Below are positions 37,201 to 45,347 of a stretch of DNA of 64,000 nt, piece after piece (the stretch's first letter is position 1; each line of letters begins with the position of its first letter). Both the position numbers and the translations under genes were made by a program. The DNA lies in assembly GCF_009827325.1 (NCBI RefSeq), contig NZ_WTYC01000012.1, positions 1 through 64,000 on the forward strand. Reading direction: 5' to 3'. The stretch comes from Qipengyuania vulgaris. GTDB lineage: Bacteria > Pseudomonadota > Alphaproteobacteria > Sphingomonadales > Sphingomonadaceae. The notes beneath the pieces are model-generated. The model did no database searches and was not told the origin of the DNA. It saw only the letters and a list, made by a program, of their open reading frames with translations.

Positions 37201-37400
37201 TGGGTGACCTCGGTGGCGACCTCCATCGGCGATCCGCCAGGATAGGGTGTTACCACGACAGCGCGGCGGATGGTGAACTCGGGATCCTCGAAGCGCGGCA
37301 GCGACCCATAGGCCGCCATCCCGGCAACGATCGTCCCGATGATGACGAGCAGGATGAGCAGGCGATTCCTGATCGAGAAGACGGCGGGATTAAACGACAT
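34260..37400 (-). CDS. RND multidrug efflux transporter, inner membrane permease (AcrB/HAE family)
   Basis: A 1046-residue proton-driven efflux permease of normal family length. The start (SFNPAVFSIRNRLLILLVII) is a clear first transmembrane helix, and the fourth contains the proton-relay Asp in GMMVDNAIVVVEGM. There Asn replaces the second Asp of AcrB, as in many HAE-family pumps. The tenth carries the conserved Lys in LIKNAIVLVDQ. Two large periplasmic loops and a duplicated TM layout are evident. The operon order is adaptor, permease, outer membrane factor, patatin, all minus strand. The likely role is export of drugs, solvents or lipids. Confidence 0.96.
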   Translation of the reverse strand: MSFNPAVFSIRNRLLILLVIIGTIVAGMAAYGSLPRFEDPEFTIRRAVVVTPYPGGSPMEVATEVTQRLEREIGQMQEVKEIVSTSEAGQSRIEVEIKYEFGRNKEQLQIVWTKLRNRVADAARLLPPGAGPSIVNDDFGDVFGIFYMLTADGYSPAELYDYAEKLRTDLSGVEGVGKVVLSGEQREAFYVEIMRERVAALGLSVQSVYQDLAQQNSVVAAGSVRVGDQRLEIVPTGEIDSVEELRDLPVMTGQEGAVVRLGDLARVTRGYVDPPMQILRYNGRPAVGMGISNATGTNVVEVGEAIEAKLRASESDRPIGIEIHEFYHQGKVVSDAIGDFVINVATALVIVVVTLLIFMGWRSAVVIGAVLMLTVAATLAGMNAGGIPMHRISLGALIIALGMMVDNAIVVVEGMLVGLKQGKNRLEAARAIVGQMLWPLLGGTLVGIIAFAPIGLAPGQVAEYTNHLFWVMMISLLFSWFFAVTVAPFLANWLFEKEEDAAASGTDRETGFDAGHDGLEDEAAPQREAGRIGTAYREWLARALRHRWRTMGLTGGLFAVSLVGFAFVEQGFFPASTTPHLMVDYWLPAGTDIERTNADLEEIEEDLATMDGVTDVQTVVGMGTLRYKLVYQPEAPTSSFGQMILRVEDASTLERLQADVHAYLQKNAPEARAKVWLFELGPGGGSKIEAQFSGPDPAVLQSLAQQAKDVFAEDEAAILVKDDWREQVPVIHPLYSETRARRLGVSREDVAEALQGTFAGRPIGVFREGDDLIPIIARSPESETRDAQNMEAIQVFSASGASLPLQEVIDGFETRWRHSQIQRIDQRWAINAQADPAPGETANRLLDRVRGDVEAIELPSSYHFEWDGQEGTSTEAIDSLIGVVPLGVIGMVLVVIVLFNAVRQPVIIFMIVPLAIIGVTIGLLITGIAMEFIAILGVLSLSGLLIKNAIVLVDQMDIEIGEGKPRFDAIIEAAYDRARPVILSSLTTVLGVIPLLFDAFFKAMAVVLAFGLAFGTVLTLFVVPVLYAIFFKIGPDETAAEPQGAS

Positions 37401-37403
37401 GGC

Positions 37404-38492
37404 TCAGTCCCGCTCGTAGGGGCGGACTTTCATCCCCTCTTCGAGATTGGCCACGCCAGCAGCCACTATCAGGTCTCCGCGGCCGATGCCGGCAGTTACA
37501 GGCAGCATTCCGCCTGCTCCCTTGCCTACGGTGACGCGGCGCAGCGCGATGGCTCCGGTCCTGCGGTCCACGCGCCAGACGAATGTCTTTTCGTCACGCC
37601 CAACGATCGCTTCCAGTGGCACAGCCGGCATCTCGGCATCATCGGTATCGAGCTCGACATGCAGTGTTCCCGTCATGCCCGGCAGGATCAGCGCGCCGGA
37701 AGGCGGATCGAACAGGAACGTCGCCTCGTAGGTGAGCGACTGACGCGTGGCGTCGGTGGCGAACGAGCCGAACCGGGCCGCGAACCGCCTGTCGGGGAGA
37801 CTGTCGAGCGCGATCGCCGCGTTGATCGGGGCCCGCTGCTCGGCATTGGCAACGATGGACGAGGGAACCTGGACCACCGCCTTGGCGGAACCGGCGGTCT
37901 GTAAGGTCACGACCGGCTGCTGCGGCGAAACATATTCGAACGGCTCGGTCAGTCGCCTGGCCACGCGGCCCGAAAAGGGCGCCCGCAAGACGGTCTTCTC
38001 CAACTGCTCGCGCGCATTGTCAAGTTCGGCTCGCGCAGTGTCGCGCTGCGTTTCGCGCTGAACGTGCACTGCCCGCGGAATCGCGCCTTCGCCGACCAGC
38101 GCGTCGGCGCGGCGGAATGCATCCTGTGCCGCCTCGTACTGTTCGCGTGCCTGGACGAGCTGGTTGCGCGCGATGGTCTGGTCGAGCTGCGCGATCACCG
38201 TGCCGGCCCTGACGAAATCGCCCTGATCCACCGTTAGCCGGACGATCTTGCCCGGAACATCGAAGGTTAGATCCGAAGATGTGCTTGCCTCGATAATCGC
38301 GGGAAATTCATAAGTCCTGGCTTGGCCGCCTGTCGCCACGGTGTAGAGTTTGACGGGACGCCGATCGGCCTCCTCCGGAACGGGGGCGTTGTCACAACCT
38401 GCGATCAGACATGTGAAAATGAGCGAAACGAATATGCGCAGCATGAAGGGTTTGGGCCCAAAAACGGTTCGGCGCGAATCAGACTTTGACAT
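37404..38492 (-). CDS. RND efflux membrane fusion protein (periplasmic adaptor)
   Basis: The adaptor of the RND pump, 362 residues. A lipoprotein signal (FVSLIFTCLIAGC, lipobox IAGC) is preceded by 16 residues from the first ATG, so the ATG at 38444 may be the true start. The lipoyl halves flank an alpha hairpin (LVQAREQYEAAQDAFRRADAL to ARAELDNAREQLEKTVLRAPF), and the APFSGRVARRL barrel motif follows. It is the first gene of the efflux operon. Only 9 bp separates it from the divergent NDH-2 gene, so its promoter must overlap the coding start of that gene or a later start is used there. Confidence 0.93.
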   Translation of the reverse strand: MSKSDSRRTVFGPKPFMLRIFVSLIFTCLIAGCDNAPVPEEADRRPVKLYTVATGGQARTYEFPAIIEASTSSDLTFDVPGKIVRLTVDQGDFVRAGTVIAQLDQTIARNQLVQAREQYEAAQDAFRRADALVGEGAIPRAVHVQRETQRDTARAELDNAREQLEKTVLRAPFSGRVARRLTEPFEYVSPQQPVVTLQTAGSAKAVVQVPSSIVANAEQRAPINAAIALDSLPDRRFAARFGSFATDATRQSLTYEATFLFDPPSGALILPGMTGTLHVELDTDDAEMPAVPLEAIVGRDEKTFVWRVDRRTGAIALRRVTVGKGAGGMLPVTAGIGRGDLIVAAGVANLEEGMKVRPYERD

Positions 38493-38501
38493 GCGCCCAA
38501 A

Positions 38502-39904
38502 ATGAAACGAATAAGTTTACATATCATCGCTCGTCGCAATAGGAAGACCCAATTGCAAGGCCAAACGCTTTCGCTGAACCTGTCTCATCCCGAATCGGCG
38601 AACCGCCCCCGGGTCGTCATCGTCGGCGCCGGTTTCGGCGGCATGGCTGCAGCGCGCGCTCTTCGCGGCAATGCCGCGGAAGTGACGCTGATCGACCAAA
38701 CCAATCATCACCTGTTTCAACCGCTGCTATACCAGGTCGCGACTGCGGCGCTTTCCCCGTCCGATATCGCTACGGCCAATCGTGTGCTGATGCGCGGTGG
38801 GTCAAACCTAAGTGTGTTGATGGCGGAGGTTACAGGCGTCGATATCAGGGCGCGCTCGGTGCTGCTGCGCGATGGGCATCGGTTGCCATACGATTATCTC
38901 GTACTCGCCACGGGATCGGCCTCGAGCTTTTTTGGACAGGACAACTGGCGCGAACACACGCTGGTTCTCAAGACGATTGAGGATGCGCTTGCCATCCGCG
39001 CGCGGTTGCTGGAAGCTTTCGAGCGGGCCGAGCAGTCGACCGACGACGCAGAGATACGACGCCTCCTGACCTTTGCTATTGTTGGGGGCGGCCCAACTGG
39101 CGTGGAACTGGCTGGGACCATCTCCGAACTCGCACGCGCGACTTTGGCGCGCGATTTCTCTCGCATCGATCCGCGCGACACGCGTGTGGTCCTATGCGAG
39201 GCGGGCGGCCGTTTGCTGTCGGGTTTCGATCCCGCGCTTTCGACCTATGCGACCGAAGCTCTAACCTCGATGGGGGTGGAGGTGCGGATTGGCACGGCCG
39301 TCGAGGCAATCGATCCCACCGGCGTGGTGCTCGGTAGCGAGCGGATAGATACCGGAGCCGTGCTGTGGTGTGCCGGCACTGAGGCCCGTCCGGCTGCTGA
39401 ATGGCTTGGAATCGATGGGGTCGCAACGGGGCTGTAACGGTCCGGTCCGATTGTTCGGTGCCGGGTCATCCAATCATCTTTGCGATCGGGGACGTCGCAA
39501 GTTTCGAAGCAGGCGGCGACGAGCGCTTGCCGGCTCTTGCACCAGTTGCCAAGCAGCAGGGCACATATGTCGGGAAGCTGCTCGCGGCCCGTATCGCCGG
39601 TCGGCGCGAGCCCGGCGCCTTCCGCTACCGCGACTATGGTACCATGGCGGTGATCGGGCGCTCGCGTGCGGCGGCGCAATTCGGCAGGCTCCGGCTCACG
39701 GGATTTCTCGCCTGGCTGGTCTGGTCACTTATACATTTGATGCTGCTTGTGGACTTTCGCAGCCGCCTGGTCGTCTATGTCAACTGGGCTTGGGCATGGT
39801 TTACTTACGGACGCGGGGCGCGGTTGTTGACGGGATCAACCACAAGCGATGCCCGGCAGCCGCCGCTCAGCGACCCAGAAAGCGGGCGGCCCGATGACAA
39901 GTAG
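38502..39904 (+). pseudogene. ndh: Type II NADH dehydrogenase (NDH-2), frameshifted
   Basis: Together two frames encode a near-complete NDH-2 (NADH:quinone oxidoreductase without proton pumping). Frame 0 has the FAD motif VVIVGAGFGGMAAA and the NADH motif VGGGPTGVELAG. It then breaks after EWLGIDG near the GGGG run at 39417-39420, and frame 2 resumes with RNGAVTV, SVPGHPIIFAIGDVAS and the C-terminal membrane anchor FLAWLVWSLIHLMLL. One missing base explains the shift. A TTG start at 38553 with AGGAAG 6 nt upstream is an attractive alternative to the ATG at 38502. It is a pseudogene as read, but a base-call error would restore it. Confidence 0.85.
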
Positions 39905-40139
39905 CGGTCTCAGCCAATATTCAAATAGTTGACCATGATGAAAGCATGCTCCCGCACCGCCATCTAGGGCCATTCGAAGGCTCGCCTGGCCTCGCTATCC
40001 ATCACCTGCAAGTTGTCGCGACCTAGCTTGCACTTGATCGCAGGAAGCGCTCGAAGCCAAACCGCATCTAAGATCAGCGTATCTGTCTTTGGCGTCGATC
40101 TACCTCAGTTGACTAAGCAGCGGTAGGCATGGCGGTCGC

Positions 40140-40537
40140 ATGAAGACCGAACGGCTTCGGCGACACTACGTCATAGCTCTCATCTTCCCTGGAAACCCGG
40201 CTAGCGGCGAAGATATCGCGTTTCAGCTCACCATAACGGGTTTGGAGGAGGAGCTCTTCTATCGTGGCATCCTGCTGTTCGCGCTGGATCAGGCTTTCAC
40301 CGGAAGGAGACGGTTCCTCGGGTCGATTGGGGATGGGGCGCGGTCCTGTCGTGCTTCCTGTTCGGATTGGCACATGCCTGTGGCTTCTCGGACGACAGCT
40401 TTGCCTTCGATCCCATCACGATGGCGCTGACGGCAATCCCAGCCTTTATCGCGGTCTGGCTGCGTTTGCGCACCGGAAGCCTGCTCCTGCCGGTTCTGCT
40501 TCACAATTTCGGCAATTCGCTCTCGTTCATCGTGTGA
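40140..40537 (+). pseudogene. CPBP (CAAX-type) intramembrane metalloprotease, frameshifted fragment
   Basis: The CPBP motifs are split over two frames. Motif 1 is TGLEEELFYRGILLFALDQAF (frame 0, at 40230-40293). Frame 2, after a shift near the two GGGG runs at 40329-40338, has WGAVLSCFLFGLAHACGF (motif 2), a transmembrane stretch ending VWLRLRTGSLLLPVLLHNFGN (motif 3) and the stop TGA at 40535. The N-terminal transmembrane half expected of the family is missing, since only about 30 poor-looking residues come before motif 1. Truncation together with the frameshift makes function unlikely. Confidence 0.72.
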
Positions 40538-40545
40538 AGATGTCT

Positions 40546-40568
40546 TCCCGGAATGCCCGCTTCCGGGA
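40546..40568. repeat. Perfect 8-bp hairpin TCCCGGAA-N7-TTCCGGGA
   Basis: It lies 8 bp after the protease remnant's stop and about 100 bp beyond the end of the convergent recombinase gene. No T-run follows on either strand, so it is not a standard intrinsic terminator. It could still act in mRNA stability or Rho-assisted termination between the convergent genes. Confidence 0.4.
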
Positions 40569-40671
40569 TCAGCATTCTGCCCGTAAAATGACCGAATTTG
40601 GGGCGCAAAGCCGACATCGTTCTTGTTTGATGGCCGCCCGAAAAGCGGCGACGAAATCACCTTGCCGAGCG

Positions 40672-41844
40672 TTAACGGTCGCCCGACTCATGTGATGAGA
40701 ACCGCTTTGCGAGGCGCGCGCTGGCTCCGCTTTGCGCGGCGAGCCTAGCCCCATAGCGCATTACCGTTGCTGGATCGCGCCAGCGATAGGCTTGCATGAT
40801 CGCGGGCAGCCCCTCCCCCGCCGCAAAATTGTCTTGAGCCACCCCGACGCTGATTGAATGGCTCGAGATGTCGCTCACCCACCGCTCTAGCCGTTGTTCG
40901 CTCATTTCGCCCAGCAGTCCTTTCGCATGCGCCGCGCGCACCATCCTACGGTATATCAGCGTGATACTGTTAGGATGCATCGGACGATTGCCGACCCGGC
41001 TGACCGATCCGTCGAAATGCACCTCGACCCGCCGCAGCAGCGGTCCCGAACGGATATCGACCGCCTTCTTCCAGACGCGGATAGCCTCCATCGTTCTCGG
41101 CGACAGATAGGCATAGGCGCCCTCCCCTTCGGTATCGGTCTTGCTCGAGGGGATGAACAGCACCCCTGCCCCGCCCTCGCCCGCCTCGATATGATCGATC
41201 TCGATCGCCACCAGTTCGGAACGCCGGCAGGCGGTGTCATAGGCGACCCGCAGGAGCGCCGCATCGCGCACGCCCAGCCAGTCGCGGCGGCAGGCTTTCA
41301 GAAGATGCGCCAGGCACACGCCCGTAGGCGGTCCGTCGAGATCGGCGATATCTCCCTTGTAGCGGATCCCCTTTGCCTGGCGCTGGCGGGTGCCACGCGC
41401 ACGGCGCATGGCCTTCAATTCGAGCTTCACCAGCGGTGCCGCGGTCGGATCGGTCAGCCCCGCCATCCTATAGGCCATTCCGACATGGACGAGATAGCGC
41501 GCGATTGTCGCGGGCGCGCGTCTCTTGATCGGGGTGCGCAGCCGTCGCTCGGTTTCCAGGCCGCCAAGCGCCCTTACCCAATCCGCAACCAGTCGCGCGT
41601 CCGCTCCCGGCGCCCGAACTCCATTTACCCGACACCATTCGTTCCATAACGCAAGATCCGACAGGAACGCGCGTTTGGTATTGGCCGCCCAAGCGCGAAC
41701 CGCCGCGTCGATCACGGCCGGATCGATCGCCGATCCAGCACCGCCGAGCGCGGCGACGGTCGCGACCACGGGTTCGCCCTTTCGGTCCGCAAGTTCGTTC
41801 GACAAATACGCGGGGACGCCGTTTGGAGCGATTTCGGAAGCCAT
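40672..41844 (-). CDS. Tyrosine recombinase with altered active site
   Basis: A 390-residue tyrosine recombinase of the type found on sphingomonad and rhizobial plasmids. The catalytic Arg I is in the ACRRSEL block (about R207), the His of box II is H329, W355 stands at the His/Trp position, and the nucleophile is Y364 (VMRYGAR). The box II motif, normally HSxRVG in this family, reads H-S-I-S332-V-G, so the second catalytic Arg is Ser. The codon is AGC, one base from CGC. Strand cleavage should be impaired unless another residue compensates. It may be an inactive plasmid dimer resolvase. It is divergent from the HTH-like gene at 41959. Confidence 0.85.
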   Translation of the reverse strand: MASEIAPNGVPAYLSNELADRKGEPVVATVAALGGAGSAIDPAVIDAAVRAWAANTKRAFLSDLALWNEWCRVNGVRAPGADARLVADWVRALGGLETERRLRTPIKRRAPATIARYLVHVGMAYRMAGLTDPTAAPLVKLELKAMRRARGTRQRQAKGIRYKGDIADLDGPPTGVCLAHLLKACRRDWLGVRDAALLRVAYDTACRRSELVAIEIDHIEAGEGGAGVLFIPSSKTDTEGEGAYAYLSPRTMEAIRVWKKAVDIRSGPLLRRVEVHFDGSVSRVGNRPMHPNSITLIYRRMVRAAHAKGLLGEMSEQRLERWVSDISSHSISVGVAQDNFAAGEGLPAIMQAYRWRDPATVMRYGARLAAQSGASARLAKRFSSHESGDR

Positions 41845-41883
41845 TCGACGGGCTTGCGCACATTTCCACCATCTGTCTAGTAG

Positions 41884-41902
41884 TGATAAGCAGGCATTAT
41901 CA
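41884..41902. promoter_or_regulatory. Inverted repeat TGATAA-N7-TTATCA in a divergent promoter
   Basis: A perfect 6-bp inverted repeat with 7-nt spacing sits in the 114 bp between the divergent recombinase and the winged-helix-like gene. It is operator-like in position; the binder is unknown, possibly the 41959 product itself. Confidence 0.35.
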
Positions 41903-41958
41903 ACATTACGTGCCTTCCTCAGTGGACTGAACCGCTCGTTTTAAGCTACTATTGATAC

Positions 41959-42978
41959 ATGTCACGTCCGGCTCGTCCTCTTTGTGCGATACTCTGGTCG
42001 CCCGATCTGGTCGATGAGTTCGGCCGAACGATGGCATCGATCGGTCGCCTTGACGCCCGGATATCCGCCAGTTCGGTTGCCCCCGCGTGGATGCTGCGAG
42101 CCAGCTGGACCGGCTACGCCACAGCTCTGAGGCTGCAGCGGCACGAAATCGACGAAATCGACGTAATTTCACATTTCACCGGCGTTTCGATCCCGGGCCG
42201 CCCCCCCGTTGTCACCGCGGGCGATCCGTTCGGCGCTTACGCCGATTGGGCCGCAGAGCTGGCAGCCGGTCACGACCGTCATTGGCGCGAGGACATACCC
42301 TTTACCTTCGACATTCCCGATGGCTGGCGCGACGCCCCTCCCCTCGCCCGCGCCCTCGCCGTTCTCGATTCCTGGTCGCGGCAGGATAACACGCCCGCTC
42401 CCTGGCTGGCGTTTCCCAAGTTGCTGCGGCGAATGAATTTGACCAGGAACCCACTCCCTTGCCTGGTGACCGGCGACCCGGGCCTTCGCTTTCTTCACGG
42501 CACGCGGGAAGCCCAGCTTAAGCGTTTGCTCAAATCCTTGCGAGAACTAGCCGACGAAGGGTTGCGGCGTCTCGGCCGCCTCGAGGGCTATCGTATGCGC
42601 TACGGCGCTGCTGTCGGTGCCGAGCATCGTCCGGGCCATCTTCCCCGGTTAGGAACCTTGGCACTCGAGACGCCCTTCCTGGCCGCGCGAACACTTGTTG
42701 ACCGATTTGACATCACACTCTCGGGAGCCGGGAAGCTCCTCTCAAGAGCGGCTGAAAAGGGTCTGCTGGTAGAAACAAGCGGTCGGACGAGCTGGCGTCT
42801 CTATGTTACTCCCGATGTCGGGATTGCCTTGGGGATTGTTGCACCCCCGCGCGGGCGTCCGCCCTCCCCGTCGCGCTCGTCACCGGCCCTCGACACTGTT
42901 CTTGCCGAGTTTGACAGAGAAATGGCGGAGATCGATCAGATGCTGTCGGATCATTCGCGAAAGCACACCGAAACTTAG
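41959..42978 (+). CDS. Plasmid-associated protein with a C-terminal winged-helix-like domain
   Basis: A 339-residue protein of unknown function, resembling the RHE_PE00001/DUF1612-type proteins (fit from memory, moderate). The N-terminal half (SIGRLDARISASSVAPAW and SRADF-like helices around residues 20-60) is helical. Near residues 230-290 the segment TPFLAARTLVDRFDITLSGAG to GLLVETSGRTSWRLYV has winged-helix DNA-binding character. The C-terminal tail is Pro/Ser-rich and acidic. It could be a replicon regulator or recombinase accessory factor. Its stop overlaps the convergent parB stop by 4 bp. Confidence 0.55.
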   Translation: MSRPARPLCAILWSPDLVDEFGRTMASIGRLDARISASSVAPAWMLRASWTGYATALRLQRHEIDEIDVISHFTGVSIPGRPPVVTAGDPFGAYADWAAELAAGHDRHWREDIPFTFDIPDGWRDAPPLARALAVLDSWSRQDNTPAPWLAFPKLLRRMNLTRNPLPCLVTGDPGLRFLHGTREAQLKRLLKSLRELADEGLRRLGRLEGYRMRYGAAVGAEHRPGHLPRLGTLALETPFLAARTLVDRFDITLSGAGKLLSRAAEKGLLVETSGRTSWRLYVTPDVGIALGIVAPPRGRPPSPSRSSPALDTVLAEFDREMAEIDQMLSDHSRKHTET

Positions 42979-43958
42979 AGAAGCTTTTCGATCGCCGCCA
43001 TGATCGTCGTCTTATTAGCTCCTGAATTCGGGAGGATCTTGATGGTGAGCCCTGCCCCATTGGTCGGCCTGGTCACCGAGAGCATCGGAACACCGGATTT
43101 GGTCGGCACGGTTTCGGTCTGGACCTTCGTCCTCGGCTTGCCAGGCGCGGTGGTCGCCCTGATCAGGCGTTTAGCCGTCTCAGGCCCGGAAAGCGGTTCG
43201 CTCCCCGAGCTGCGTTCAGCAAGGATCGCCTCCGTCTCCTTGCGCATCGCCGAAAGCGAGCGCATTTCGTTGGCAAGCGGCTTAAGGTCTCGCGCGATGC
43301 GCACGGTGATGTCGTGACGATCGGCAAAAGCTACGATGAGTTCCTCGGGTAGCCGCGCGACGTTGAGCATCCGGCTGAGCCAGGACTTCGATATGTTGAG
43401 GTGCTCGGCCATCTGGGTAAGCGAGCCCTCGTAGAATTCGGACAGCGCCGCTTCGTACTCATGAGCGCGCTCCCAGTCGGTGATGTCCTTGCGCGACCGA
43501 TTCTCGACATCCGATACCCGGAACGCCTCCTCGTCGGTAAGTTGCTGGACGGTCACCAGATAATCGAACTCTGGATGGTTGTGCTCGCGCAGCCACTGCA
43601 CCGTCCACCAGCGCCTGACGCCGGCAATGATCTCGTAATCATGCTCTGGGTCGTCGCGCAGTCGCCTGACGATTGCCGGGATGCGCTGCTTTTTCGCCGA
43701 AAGGAAGGCGTCGATGAGATCGCGGCAACTCTCCTCCGATAGATGATCGAGATCGCGATTGTGGAGACGCCATGGCCGGCAGCGGGCTGGATCCACGAAC
43801 TCCGTGCGATCCGTTACAACCTTACCCGATGCCAGGCGATTGAGCGCCTCGCTGCGACTGGCCATTATGCTCCTTGCCGGCGCCGCCTCCCCCTCCTCGA
43901 TGTCATCATCGATCGATTCGGTAAGCAGCGAACCGAAGCCCTTATTACCCTTGGCCAA
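42975..43958 (-). CDS. parB: Plasmid partition protein ParB
   Basis: A 327-residue ParB/RepB-type protein that binds parS and recruits ParA for plasmid segregation. The N-terminal CTPase/ParB nuclease-like domain is seen in DAFLSAKKQRIPAIVRRL with the conserved YEIIAGVRRWW (box II type, about 109-119) and DVENRSRKDI. The central HTH that contacts parS is SLTQMAEHLNISKSWLSRMLN (about 180-200). The C-terminal part is Pro/Thr-rich and ends in a short dimerisation-like segment. It follows parA on the same strand across a 180-bp gap that contains two perfect 16-bp palindromes, the probable parS sites. Confidence 0.93.
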   Translation of the reverse strand: MAKGNKGFGSLLTESIDDDIEEGEAAPARSIMASRSEALNRLASGKVVTDRTEFVDPARCRPWRLHNRDLDHLSEESCRDLIDAFLSAKKQRIPAIVRRLRDDPEHDYEIIAGVRRWWTVQWLREHNHPEFDYLVTVQQLTDEEAFRVSDVENRSRKDITDWERAHEYEAALSEFYEGSLTQMAEHLNISKSWLSRMLNVARLPEELIVAFADRHDITVRIARDLKPLANEMRSLSAMRKETEAILAERSSGSEPLSGPETAKRLIRATTAPGKPRTKVQTETVPTKSGVPMLSVTRPTNGAGLTIKILPNSGANKTTIMAAIEKLL

Positions 43959-43997
43959 GACTCAATCTCCTTTCGTGTGTTGCCGTGGCGGCAGTTT

Positions 43998-44013
43998 GTT
44001 GCCACGTGGCAAC
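43998..44013. promoter_or_regulatory. parS: Putative parS site 1, GTTGCCACGTGGCAAC
   Basis: A perfect 16-bp palindrome in the parA-parB intergenic region, about 40 bp before the parB start. An identical copy lies at 44122-44137. The GTGGCAAC-type core resembles known ParB palindromes (TGTTNCACGTGAAACA class), so this is the likely ParB-binding centromere and may also control parB transcription. Confidence 0.72.
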
Positions 44014-44121
44014 GGCACTCTGAATGGTCTCGTACACCAGCTGACCATGGCAATGCGCCGGCACCGGCACGGGACTCGCCTGATAGCTATATCTCATTGA
44101 TTCAGAACGACCTTCCAGATC

Positions 44122-44137
44122 GTTGCCACGTGGCAAC
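44122..44137. promoter_or_regulatory. parS: Putative parS site 2, GTTGCCACGTGGCAAC
   Basis: The second identical copy of the 16-bp palindrome, immediately beyond the parA stop codon. Two exact copies within 140 bp strongly suggest a functional ParB-binding cluster rather than chance. Confidence 0.72.
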
Positions 44138-44138
44138 A

Positions 44139-45347
44139 TCATGCCATCACCTCCCCTGCCCGGCTCGCCCAGCTGCCGATAACTTCCTGCTCGATCTCCT
44201 CACAAACCGCATTGAGGTACTTCACGCACCGCATGTGCACCTCGCGTGACGTTACCGGCCGATCGAGCTCGAAAACGGTCTTGAGGCGTGAACTCGCATT
44301 GTCGATTTCGGCGCTCGTCGGCATTATCGATGTAAGCAAAGACCCGCCGAACACATCGCGCATCATGGCCAGAAGCTCGCGATGCATCGACTTGTTCTCG
44401 TCGACGCGGCTCGCGACCACGCGGATGAAATTGTAGGCCGGTCGCGCCCTGCCCCCCAACTGCTCGAGCTGTTCCATAGTGGTTCTCGCCATATCGACGA
44501 AGGATACAGTCGAAGAGAAGTCGATCACGCTTGGCGGCATCGGGATCACCATGGCATTCGCTGCCTGGAGAACCGCCATCGACACCATTCCGAGAGCCGG
44601 CGGCGGATCCATGATAACGACATCATAGTCGTGAACGACCTCGCCGATCGCATTCGAAATCAGATCAATCACATCGAAGCTTCGCGTCTGAGCCAGGTGC
44701 GCAGCTATCTCATACTCCAGATTATAGAGCTTGAGATTTGAAGGGATAAGGCTGAGGCCGTGAAAGTGCGTGTCCCGGATGATCGAGCGGACCCCGAGCA
44801 ACTCGGGGTCGTGAAAATGCCCGTAAAGCGTATCGTTCTCACCGAGATCGATATCGGGACGATATCCGAACATCATGGTCGAGCTGGCCTGGCTGTCGCA
44901 GTCGACGAGCAAGGTCCTGTACCCCTTAATCGCAAAGTGCTGCGCAAGGTGCACCGCGATCGTCGACTTGCCGACGCCGCCCTTGAAGTTCGACACCGAG
45001 ATAATCGCCGGCGTGTCTTCCGGATCGCGCCAAGGCCTTGTTCCGAAAACCTTGCGCATCTTATCAAGCTCGGTGAGATTGTACGGCAAGCGGTGACCCG
45101 AAGGGGTGCGACTGCGCTCGGGCAAACGGCCATCGCGTTCGGCCTCTCGGATTGCCGATGCCGTTCGATCGACGAGTTCTGCGGCCTTCGAGATGGGGAA
45201 GGTTGGGCCCGCCTTCTCTCCGGTTTCGGGATCGAGCGCGTGTGTCTGGAGCCGCTTGAGAATTGCCAGTGACTTGCGATGAAGGGAACGGAGATCATCG
45301 GTTGCTGAGCTGCCTGGAAGCCCATCGGCTGAAATCTTGGTGGCCAT
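44139..45347 (-). CDS. parA: Plasmid partition ATPase ParA
   Basis: A 402-residue Walker-type partition ATPase. The deviant Walker A is SNFKGGVGKSTIAVHLAQH (about 119-137), with the leading Lys (KGGVGKS) that ParA proteins need. Walker A' (DCDSQASSTMM) and Walker B (YDVVIMDPPPALG) follow. An N-terminal extension of about 100 residues (SKAAELVDRTASAIREAERDGRLP) resembles the HTH of type Ia ParA proteins, so it probably also represses its own promoter, next to the origin. It is divergent from repA across the iteron region and is followed by the parS sites and parB. Confidence 0.95.
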   Translation of the reverse strand: MATKISADGLPGSSATDDLRSLHRKSLAILKRLQTHALDPETGEKAGPTFPISKAAELVDRTASAIREAERDGRLPERSRTPSGHRLPYNLTELDKMRKVFGTRPWRDPEDTPAIISVSNFKGGVGKSTIAVHLAQHFAIKGYRTLLVDCDSQASSTMMFGYRPDIDLGENDTLYGHFHDPELLGVRSIIRDTHFHGLSLIPSNLKLYNLEYEIAAHLAQTRSFDVIDLISNAIGEVVHDYDVVIMDPPPALGMVSMAVLQAANAMVIPMPPSVIDFSSTVSFVDMARTTMEQLEQLGGRARPAYNFIRVVASRVDENKSMHRELLAMMRDVFGGSLLTSIMPTSAEIDNASSRLKTVFELDRPVTSREVHMRCVKYLNAVCEEIEQEVIGSWASRAGEVMA

